A DNA stretch of 64,000 nt, from NCBI RefSeq assembly GCF_000006445.2, contig NC_006047.2, forward strand, positions 1,178,001 to 1,242,000, in the 5' to 3' direction. This DNA comes from Debaryomyces hansenii CBS767. Its lineage: Eukaryota > Ascomycota > Pichiomycetes > Serinales > Debaryomycetaceae. Positions within the stretch are counted from its first letter, which is position 1. Every line of letters begins with the position of its first letter. Shown here one piece after another: positions 39,613 through 47,517 of this stretch. Under the pieces are notes generated by a model. The model saw only the letters and a program-made list of their open reading frames with translations, was not told the DNA's origin and ran no database searches. A program made the position numbers and the translations under genes.

Positions 39613-41481
39613 ATGTCAGAGCAACAAGGAAGTGATAATCGCCACCACCATCACCATCATCACCATAACAATCATCATGGTGACCATAGTGGACAACACG
39701 ATGGCCACAACAATAAGGTACATCAACCCCAACCAATAGATCCAAAGGCTAACCCAGCAAACAGAATAGGGAAATATCAAGTCCTTAAGACGTTAGGAGA
39801 AGGGTCATTTGGTAAAGTTAAATTAGCGCAACACACAACCACAGGACAGAAGGTTGCATTGAAGATCATTAATCGTAAAACGTTAGCTAAATCCGATATG
39901 CAAGGTAGAGTTGAACGAGAAATTTCATATTTGAGATTGTTAAGACATCCACATATAATCAAGTTATACGATGTGATTAAGTCGAAGGATGAGATTATTA
40001 TGGTTATTGAGTATGCGGGTAAGGAATTGTTCGACTATATTGTGCAGAGGGGTAAGATGCCAGAAGATGAGGCCAGAAGGTTCTTCCAACAGATTATAGC
40101 TGCAGTGGAATACTGTCACAGACACAAAATTGTTCATAGAGATTTAAAGCCGGAAAACTTATTATTGGATGAACAATTGAACGTCAAGATTGCCGATTTT
40201 GGGTTGTCTAACATTATGACAGATGGTAACTTCTTGAAAACGAGTTGTGGGTCGCCCAATTACGCCGCTCCCGAAGTTATAAGTGGTAAATTATACGCTG
40301 GTCCAGAAGTTGATGTTTGGTCGTCGGGGGTTATTTTATACGTCATGTTGTGTGGGAGGTTACCGTTCGATGACGAGTTCATTCCTGCGTTGTTCAAAAA
40401 GATTAGCAATGGTGTTTACACATTGCCTAATTACCTATCCCAAGGAGCTAAAGATATATTAACGAGGATGTTGGTCGTCAACCCATTAAACAGAATTACT
40501 ATACACGAGATTATTGAAGATGAATGGTTCAAACAAAACATCGAGGAATACTTATTACCTCCAGATTTATCGAAGACAAAGCACAAGAAAATCGAGGTCG
40601 ACGAGGACGTTATTACTGCTTTGCAGTCGACTATGGGTTATGACAGAGATGAAATTGTTAATGTTATCAATAAATGTAACCAACATAACGCACCACAACA
40701 ACAATCAAACGAAATAATTGATGCTTACTTGTTAATGAGAGAAAATCGTACATTGGTGAAGGACTTGAAGAATTCCAAACTGAATAATATGGACACTTTC
40801 TTATCTCAATCGCCGCCGCCTTCGTGGACCAACAATGCCAATAATAACAGCAACATGAATATAAACGTCAACCACTCCACCAAGGCGCCTGGTGTGCAAC
40901 AATCATTAACATATCAAACGTTAGCTGCAGTGCCAGATTTATCTACGTTACCTAACTCTACCATTGCCATTTTACCTTCTTCGTTGCCGTCAATCCACAG
41001 AGCGTACATGATGGAATCCAACATGGACACCCAGCTGAAAATAGCGCCCGTGTCACACAAAAAGCTGAAAACAAGGTGGCATTTCGGTATAAGATCTAGA
41101 TCTTATCCGTTGGATGTTATGGGTGAAATCTACAGAGCCTTGAAGAACTTGGGTGCAGAGTGGTCTAAACCAACCGAGGAAGAGTTATGGACCATCAGAG
41201 TCAGATGGAAGTACGGCCCATGTATCTTACCCAATGAGAAAAGCCAAGAAGAGCAACAGAAGGACATTCCCGACATGATGAAAATGCAAATCCAATTATT
41301 CCAATTGGAGCCAAACAATTATTTGGTGGACTTCAAGTTCGATGGGTGGGAGAACTCTTCTAATAAGGACGTATCTATAAAACAAGACGTGGATGAAATG
41401 TCTTCGTTCTCGGCTTATCCGTTCTTGCATTTAGCTACTAGGCTAATCATGGAATTAGCTGTTAATAGTCAAACTAATTAA
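39613..41481 (+). CDS. SNF1: AMP-activated protein kinase catalytic subunit Snf1
   Basis: Snf1 is the AMPK alpha subunit that responds to glucose limitation. This 622-residue protein opens with a histidine-rich tail (eight His in a row at 11-18), as S. cerevisiae Snf1 also does. The kinase domain has GEGSFGKV, the ATP lysine in VALKI, HRDLKPEN and DFGLSN. The T-loop threonine is T210 in LKTSCGSPNYAAPE. A UBA-like autoinhibitory region follows (ALQSTMGYDRDEIVNVI). The C-terminal regulatory domain (RWHFGIRSRSYPLDVMGEIY to the end) binds the beta and gamma subunits. Confidence 0.97.
   Translation: MSEQQGSDNRHHHHHHHHNNHHGDHSGQHDGHNNKVHQPQPIDPKANPANRIGKYQVLKTLGEGSFGKVKLAQHTTTGQKVALKIINRKTLAKSDMQGRVEREISYLRLLRHPHIIKLYDVIKSKDEIIMVIEYAGKELFDYIVQRGKMPEDEARRFFQQIIAAVEYCHRHKIVHRDLKPENLLLDEQLNVKIADFGLSNIMTDGNFLKTSCGSPNYAAPEVISGKLYAGPEVDVWSSGVILYVMLCGRLPFDDEFIPALFKKISNGVYTLPNYLSQGAKDILTRMLVVNPLNRITIHEIIEDEWFKQNIEEYLLPPDLSKTKHKKIEVDEDVITALQSTMGYDRDEIVNVINKCNQHNAPQQQSNEIIDAYLLMRENRTLVKDLKNSKLNNMDTFLSQSPPPSWTNNANNNSNMNINVNHSTKAPGVQQSLTYQTLAAVPDLSTLPNSTIAILPSSLPSIHRAYMMESNMDTQLKIAPVSHKKLKTRWHFGIRSRSYPLDVMGEIYRALKNLGAEWSKPTEEELWTIRVRWKYGPCILPNEKSQEEQQKDIPDMMKMQIQLFQLEPNNYLVDFKFDGWENSSNKDVSIKQDVDEMSSFSAYPFLHLATRLIMELAVNSQTN
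39643..39666 (+). repeat. CAY histidine-codon run in SNF1
   Basis: Eight consecutive His codons (mixed CAC/CAT), followed by further His/Asn/Asp codons. The mixed codons suggest the run is held at the protein level and is not a fresh slippage product. A poly-His tract at this place is known in S. cerevisiae Snf1. Confidence 0.8.
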
Positions 41482-41744
41482 TTCTATACACTTCATTATG
41501 TTGAAATTATTATAATAATATATCCAATTCGTGTTCATCCCTTTTCGTACAAAATGTAAATAAATTTCTCTTCTTAGTTAAAATGCGAGCGTACAATTGG
41601 CGTTATAATTTAAGATCAATTTTCGTTAAACGGGCAGTTGGGTGAGATAAATGAATACAAAAAGTGTATATATTGTTTTAATAAGGATAACGGAGAAATA
41701 AAGAGTATTTCATGTATATATTGACATAAAGCCAATACAATAAT

Positions 41745-43061
41745 ATGAAAACGATAGATTTATCTGGGGAAATACCTAGTAATGAGCAAATTAAATTAAG
41801 TGAAGTCTCCAAGATAATTTTTAAATCAAGGAAAGCCGTGGTATTGACGGGAGCTGGGATATCATGCAATGCTGGGATTCCCGACTTTAGATCAAGCGAT
41901 GGGTTGTACAATATGGTGAAAAGTAAGTTTCCTAAGAAAATAGTGAAGGGTCAGGACTTGTTCGATATATCGATTTTCAGAGATGAGGTGACACTTTCGT
42001 TGTTTTGTACTTTTATGGAGTCGTTGTACCTGTCCAGCATTGACGCCAAACCGACTGAAACGCATAGGTTTATTAAGATATTGAAAGAAAAAAAGAAGTT
42101 GCTCCGTTGTTACACCCAGAATATTGATGGTTTGGAGGATAAGATGAATTTGAAAATGGGGATCAACTTGAGTGAATTTGATTGCAATGGACCGTTTAAT
42201 AAGACGTGGCAAGACTTGGATGTGGTCCAGTTGCACGGAAATATCAACAACCTAGCATGTACCCAGTGTTTTCATAGTTTTAACTGGAACGTGGAATACA
42301 GAGAGCAATTCTCGAACGGGTCCAACCCGGAGTGTAAGAATTGCTATTTAAAATATCAAGAGAGATTGTACCTGGGCAAGCGTTTGACAGGTAATATAGG
42401 CATGTTGAGGCCTAATATTGTATTGTATGGAGAAAACCACCCACAATCAGAAATATTAGCCAATGGGTTAAATAAGGATGTAAATTTAAAGCCGGATTTG
42501 TTTATTATTATGGGTACATCCTTAAAAGTTGACGGGATTAAGAGATTGGTGAAGACTTTGGCACAATCGGTGCATAATAGAGGTGGAACGGTCCTTTTTG
42601 TGAACAAGACCCCCATATCACAAGCCATGTGGAGCAACATTATAGACTACGAAATTCTATGTGACTGTGATGAGTTTGTGAAATTATTGAAGTATGAAAT
42701 TCCGGATCTTTTCCTTACTCAAGAACAATTGGATTCGAAGAAATTAAATCAAAACTTGGTTTCACCTCCATTATCCAAGGCCCAAATCAAGAAAGAACAG
42801 AACTTAAAGTCTCAAATTAAGAAAACGTCTACAAAAGTTTGTGTGAAGAAGGAGCCTATAAGGCGAGTTAAAAAAGAACCGGTGAAGAAGGAGTCTATAC
42901 GGCGAGTTAAAAAGGGACCTATAAAGCAAACTATTAAGAAAGATACCTCCATACCGTCACATATAAAGCAAGAAAACTCACAAGCATTGGAATCCGTACA
43001 AAATTCAATGTGTCTGCAAAGTAAACAACATATCAAACTAGAGAGCTCTATATCTAGCTAA
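41745..43061 (+). CDS. HST3: Sirtuin Hst3, H3K56 deacetylase
   Basis: This class I sirtuin has GAGISCNAGIPDFRSSDGLY for NAD+ binding, TQNIDGLE, and the catalytic histidine H164 in VQLHGNI. The zinc cysteines are CTQC and CKNC, followed by LRPNIVLYGE and MGTSLKVDGIK. These features fit Hst3/Hst4, which remove acetyl from H3K56 after S phase and guard genome stability. The 438-residue protein ends in a Lys-rich tail (344-438) with a 13-codon tandem repeat and repeated psi-K-x-E motifs. Three CTG codons in the ORF would read Ser in a CTG-clade yeast. Hst4 is the alternative; the single sirtuin of this type in Candida is usually called Hst3. Confidence 0.88.
   Translation: MKTIDLSGEIPSNEQIKLSEVSKIIFKSRKAVVLTGAGISCNAGIPDFRSSDGLYNMVKSKFPKKIVKGQDLFDISIFRDEVTLSLFCTFMESLYLSSIDAKPTETHRFIKILKEKKKLLRCYTQNIDGLEDKMNLKMGINLSEFDCNGPFNKTWQDLDVVQLHGNINNLACTQCFHSFNWNVEYREQFSNGSNPECKNCYLKYQERLYLGKRLTGNIGMLRPNIVLYGENHPQSEILANGLNKDVNLKPDLFIIMGTSLKVDGIKRLVKTLAQSVHNRGGTVLFVNKTPISQAMWSNIIDYEILCDCDEFVKLLKYEIPDLFLTQEQLDSKKLNQNLVSPPLSKAQIKKEQNLKSQIKKTSTKVCVKKEPIRRVKKEPVKKESIRRVKKGPIKQTIKKDTSIPSHIKQENSQALESVQNSMCLQSKQHIKLESSISS
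42843..42920 (+). repeat. 39-bp tandem duplication in the HST3 tail
   Basis: Two imperfect 39-bp units (42843-42881 and 42882-42920) each encode 13 residues of the VKKEPIRRVKKEP type. The period is a whole number of codons, so the frame is kept. Confidence 0.85.
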
Positions 43062-43222
43062 TTATACCTATAGGTTGTGTAATACGTGTATATTATTATG
43101 TATTTTAAAATTAATGATGCATACTAAAATAATCGCAAATTTAAATCAAAAGTAAATTTAGCATTATCATATGCCAAATATTATTGCTTTCCAATCAACA
43201 CCAAAAATATTATTTGGATTAG

Positions 43223-44758
43223 ATGGATCAAGTATCTAACTTTTTCGAGAACATACTAACAGTGGAAGCCAATGAGAAGGAGTCTGATGCTAAAGGAAAG
43301 ACTACACAGAATGAATTAAAGCAATCTAAGCTCATGTCAGATAAACTGAAGCGTAAGTCGGAAAGTGATTTTGCATTCTGGACTCATAAGAAGGAAGGAA
43401 ATGACGAACAAAAGTCTACTAATACCTTGCTTACTGATAAGCTAATGGAAAAGATCATCTCTATGGTCATTCCAATGAATGTTAAAGATCAGGGTGCATT
43501 AAATGAGAGATTGGAAATGCAGAAGACTCGACCTCCGTTATCTGTAAACTTAATATCGAAAAATTCTATTTTATTGAACCTGAGGTTGTCTGTTCCGTTT
43601 GAAACCATCGATGGTGTAATTAAATTTTTCAATTGGGATAATCTGTCGTTCACAGTGGGTATACTATTGGTAATAACCCATATAATTCTAAATCCATACT
43701 TAATACTCGTTTTGCCATTGTTGCTAATTTTAATCAATATAATGGTCCCCCACTATCTAGTGCTTCATCCAACGGATAGGTCCGTGCTAAATTCGATGTA
43801 TTTTCAGCGAAACCCTGTACCTGATGATGGGCCTGCTTTACGTGAGTCTGAAATACCGAAGCCAGTACCCGAATTTTCAAACGAATTTATTTTGAACTTG
43901 ACTGACTTGCAGAATCATATGCTTCTTTACGTAGTAACTTATGATCTTATACTATGGGGAACTAAAGAATTTTTATTTTACAAGGACGAAAATATTAGTT
44001 CAGTGGTATTTTTGGGTTTATTAATTTTGGGTTTACATAATTTATTTGTCCTACCAAAGGTTGTGCCTATTTTGTTCTGGTATTTGCCTATTAGATTTAT
44101 GCTCGTTATCTCCATTTGGGCTGTTGCGATATTGTTTCATCCTGTTGTAAGAAATAGACTATTGAACTGGATGTATAATGAGGAAACTCGATTATATTTT
44201 GTTAACTTGGACAACCAGATAGAAGAATTTCTATTAGATTTGATTGTGAAAGTGGATGACGAACAAGTCAAAATTGAAACGAAACAAGTAGAAATCTTCG
44301 AACTTCAAAGATATGATAAAACTAGTAAAATTTGGGAATTAAACGGATTTACTAATGATTTCTATACTATAAATAGTCCTATGCGAAAACTAAAGCAAGA
44401 GTATTTGAAGGGTAAAAATAATGATAAAAATGATGACGAAGAAGATGGTGAAAAATCTGAAAATGTTGATATCAATACAGTACCACATATTAATGCCATA
44501 AAGCCGCCGATAGATTGGGAATTCAATGAAGAGTCCTGGAAATTAGATTTGAATGTCAATGATTGGGTTAATTCCAATTTACTCGCAGATCTTGTCATGA
44601 TTGACACCGATGAGAAGTGGGTTTACGATCTAGAATCGTTGACCACCCCTGAATTCTTCAGAAGAAGACGTTGGGTTAGAAGTTGTAAAAGACAAAGTTC
44701 GATCAAAGACATAAACCAAAGCAATTCGGGTTCGGTATATAGCGATTATCTATTATAG
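43223..44758 (+). CDS. Peroxisome/ER peroxin of the Pex30 family (dysferlin domain)
   Basis: This 511-residue protein has two hydrophobic hairpin regions (about residues 145-175 and 260-315), like the reticulon-homology part of Pex30-32. A C-terminal dysferlin-type domain has the pattern IDWEFNEESWKLD, EKWVYD and FFRRRRWVR. Pex30/31/32 and Pex28/29 shape the ER-peroxisome contact and control peroxisome number. Which member this is cannot be settled from memory; the length is nearest to Pex30. Its stop lies only 17 bp from that of convergent SNM1. Confidence 0.78.
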   Translation: MDQVSNFFENILTVEANEKESDAKGKTTQNELKQSKLMSDKLKRKSESDFAFWTHKKEGNDEQKSTNTLLTDKLMEKIISMVIPMNVKDQGALNERLEMQKTRPPLSVNLISKNSILLNLRLSVPFETIDGVIKFFNWDNLSFTVGILLVITHIILNPYLILVLPLLLILINIMVPHYLVLHPTDRSVLNSMYFQRNPVPDDGPALRESEIPKPVPEFSNEFILNLTDLQNHMLLYVVTYDLILWGTKEFLFYKDENISSVVFLGLLILGLHNLFVLPKVVPILFWYLPIRFMLVISIWAVAILFHPVVRNRLLNWMYNEETRLYFVNLDNQIEEFLLDLIVKVDDEQVKIETKQVEIFELQRYDKTSKIWELNGFTNDFYTINSPMRKLKQEYLKGKNNDKNDDEEDGEKSENVDINTVPHINAIKPPIDWEFNEESWKLDLNVNDWVNSNLLADLVMIDTDEKWVYDLESLTTPEFFRRRRWVRSCKRQSSIKDINQSNSGSVYSDYLL

Positions 44759-44775
44759 TACGCTATAAGCTGTAT

Positions 44776-45336
44776 TCATTTATTCATAAATTCCATTAAG
44801 CTTAGCGAGTTAAACTGCTTAGATTCATTTTCTTTCTCCTTTTTCTTTAATGCTAACAAATTCGATAAATTATTCTGCTTCCGCTTCTTTAGTCTTTGCT
44901 TAGACTTTGAGGTGTCGGCCTTCGGCCATGTAGCCTTGAATTCTTCAGGTTTTGTAGTTTTATTCCTTCCTCCTGTATCAGAACCGATATTCGGTATCGG
45001 AGTAGACTGCTTTGACGTAGGCATCTCCAATACACGATCTGACTTATGGTCACATTCAAGACAGGTATATCTTAACAATCTACGTCTACTTACAGCGTTT
45101 GTTTTCTTTCTGTTATAGATTATCCTTATAGATACAGTGATTCCTGGGATATAAATGCTCTCGCACTTATCGCAGAAGATATCTTCCATATAATTCGCCG
45201 GCAAATTAATACATTTATCTTGAGTAAACTCTCGAAACGTATCCTTGTATACCTTAGCCAACGGGTTTAGAGGTACCGAATGACTCAAATTTTGTAGGTG
45301 AATCGAAGTTATTTGATTGTTTGTTAATTTGTCCAT
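44776..45336 (-). CDS. SNM1: RNase MRP subunit Snm1
   Basis: This 186-residue protein is of the Rpr2/Rpp21/Snm1 family. Two CxxC zinc pairs are visible (CDKC with YIPGI after it, and CLEC). The C-terminal tail has a KKRKQNNLSNLLALKK segment and ends SLSLMEFM, closely like the end of S. cerevisiae Snm1 (KKRKLNSLTNLL and LSLESFM, from memory). Snm1 is specific to RNase MRP, which acts on pre-rRNA A3 and cell-cycle mRNAs. It converges on the Pex30-type gene. Confidence 0.88.
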   Translation of the reverse strand: MDKLTNNQITSIHLQNLSHSVPLNPLAKVYKDTFREFTQDKCINLPANYMEDIFCDKCESIYIPGITVSIRIIYNRKKTNAVSRRRLLRYTCLECDHKSDRVLEMPTSKQSTPIPNIGSDTGGRNKTTKPEEFKATWPKADTSKSKQRLKKRKQNNLSNLLALKKKEKENESKQFNSLSLMEFMNK

Positions 45337-45539
45337 GCTGATTGGAAAACATTAGCCTTTCAAAATTAGTTTTTCTGATTAGACCGAATTTCGGCACATC
45401 TCCAGCCAATGACGAAATATTTATTACAAAGCTCACGGACTCAGATAACACCATACCAATCTAGGTAAAGATATTTAATATAAGGATTTCACCATTTTAG
45501 CTTTTTGTTTTAGCTAAGCCATTATATACCTTTGTTGAA

Positions 45540-47459
45540 ATGTATGTGCAACAAAGAAAGCGTTTAAAGCTTATTACACCGTCTAATATACCTGGTAAGG
45601 TACTCAGAACTTGTGTACGATGCAGACAGCACAAGACTAAATGTGATGCTTCAATAACTGACCCGTTACCATGTTCACATTGTTTTAAGAAGAATATAAA
45701 CTGTACATTAGATATAATAACCAAGGATCCGAATAGGTCAAATGACATGGTGAATAAATTGAGTGTTGATGTTAGATCTTTAAAGAAAAGTTTAGACACG
45801 TTAATCAACAGAAAGTTCAAGATGATAAACATGCTTGTTGAGAAAGGTGTGTTGAATGTTGGAAAGCTGACAAGTATGACGCCTCCTATTTCTAAGATCG
45901 AGGCATGTCTTAACTCTCCTGTGGAAACCCCGATGCCTTTGACTCCAGAATCACCTAAGTTAGGCACCTCATACACTATCAATAGCCATCTCAGCACCAA
46001 AGCATTTTCTATTTCACGAGAGGAAGCCGCTGAAAGCTTCCACAACTATCATTTGCATTTCAATAAATATTTGCCGATATTTCCCGAAGAGTTCTTCGAT
46101 ACTATAAATATAGATAGATTTTACGAACAGAATGACTTATTATTTTGGAGTATCATACTCAAGTCATATTTGAACCAGCCTGAAACAACCAAATACATGC
46201 ATTTATGTAATCACATCAAGTCATTAGTGGTTGCAAAATGTTGGTTTAATACCCCAAGATCGGTATATATACTATCGTCATTATTAATTTTAACTACATG
46301 GCCTTTACCCTCGGAAAAATATCTGAATAATGGAGATAGCATATCGATTAAATACCTTTCGTTAATGAAAAACATATCATTACAGTTAGGTTTACACAGA
46401 TCACAGTTTATTGATGAGTTCAGTCATAAAACAGAAATTAATGTATCTAATGAATTGAAGTTGAACAATTTAATAAGAGATAGGATTTACAAATTCATTA
46501 ATATTAACTCAAATTATTGTTTAATTTACGCTGGTTTGTCGCATCTTAATTACAATGGTTTTCAACAAGATTTCATTATTAATAAAGCAAATCAAGATTT
46601 ATTTAACAATAATATTGATAATGAGGAAGACAAATATATCAATTCATTATTAAAAATTTCTTTAGTGCAATTAAAATTGAATGAGAATATGAATGATATC
46701 CTTAACGACAAGAAAATGTACGCACATGCAAATTCTGATAAGCTAATAAATTTGAATATGTTTGAAATAATATTGAATGACTTCAATAAAGATACTAGTC
46801 CACTATTGTCGAACAATCTTATAAAATTATCTGTTGAATTTCTGAAATTACAGTTATTTGTTTATTCTTTTAGTCGTATGGATATTTCCATTGTTGAATA
46901 TCGCAATTGCATTTTGAAGGCTATCAAATCATGTTACCTTATTTTAGATTTGTTTTCGAAAGAGTTTGTAGATTTAAGGAATTTCAATCAGCTCCCAGTG
47001 CATTACAAATTCATTATTGAATTAACAACGTTAATAATGTTGAGAATTCATTCATGCCCCTTATTGAATAAGCTTGAAGATTATCAAGTCTTAAAGAGAA
47101 ATTTTCAAAAGGCATACGGAATACTATCCCTCAATAATAATAAGGCTTGGTTAAGTTTGAATGGTAGATTACGAAAAATCATCGAAAAGTACGATACTCT
47201 TTTTAAAGAGAAGCCACAGGCTATTTTAAATACATCTGATTCTTTTTTTCTTATTAGCAAGATGCAAAATTATTTGGTTTCAAGTTTAAACTATGAAATG
47301 GTATGGTACATATATCAGGATTCGAAGAGCGAAGACAATTCGGAAGACGGCGACACGGAAAATGAGATTAATTGGTTAAGGTTTGGGTTGGATGAGAAGA
47401 ATGTTAATTCTAAAGAAATCATAGATTATCTCTCGAATGAATGTTCAATATATAAATAA
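45540..47459 (+). CDS. Zn2Cys6 transcription factor, Leu3-like DNA-binding domain
   Basis: The 639-residue protein begins with a binuclear zinc cluster with cysteines 25, 28, 35, 45, 48 and 55 (CX2CX6CX9CX2CX6C). CVRCRQHKTKCDA and PLPCSHCFKKNINC resemble Leu3 (CVECRQQKSKCDA) in spacing and residues. A predicted coiled-coil linker follows and then a fungal-specific regulatory region rich in Leu/Asn/Ile. Leu3 itself is longer, so this may be a Leu3 paralog typical of CTG yeasts; target genes are unknown. It diverges from SNM1 across 203 bp. Confidence 0.82.
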   Translation: MYVQQRKRLKLITPSNIPGKVLRTCVRCRQHKTKCDASITDPLPCSHCFKKNINCTLDIITKDPNRSNDMVNKLSVDVRSLKKSLDTLINRKFKMINMLVEKGVLNVGKLTSMTPPISKIEACLNSPVETPMPLTPESPKLGTSYTINSHLSTKAFSISREEAAESFHNYHLHFNKYLPIFPEEFFDTINIDRFYEQNDLLFWSIILKSYLNQPETTKYMHLCNHIKSLVVAKCWFNTPRSVYILSSLLILTTWPLPSEKYLNNGDSISIKYLSLMKNISLQLGLHRSQFIDEFSHKTEINVSNELKLNNLIRDRIYKFININSNYCLIYAGLSHLNYNGFQQDFIINKANQDLFNNNIDNEEDKYINSLLKISLVQLKLNENMNDILNDKKMYAHANSDKLINLNMFEIILNDFNKDTSPLLSNNLIKLSVEFLKLQLFVYSFSRMDISIVEYRNCILKAIKSCYLILDLFSKEFVDLRNFNQLPVHYKFIIELTTLIMLRIHSCPLLNKLEDYQVLKRNFQKAYGILSLNNNKAWLSLNGRLRKIIEKYDTLFKEKPQAILNTSDSFFLISKMQNYLVSSLNYEMVWYIYQDSKSEDNSEDGDTENEINWLRFGLDEKNVNSKEIIDYLSNECSIYK

Positions 47460-47517
47460 TACTAAATGATGTATATGTGTTCTTATTTTTTACAATATTA
47501 TATATATAATATACAAA

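Noticed and set aside
43248..43258. TACTAACAG near the start of the Pex30-type gene.
   Set aside because: No GTATGT donor lies upstream at a fitting distance and the sequence is normal coding.
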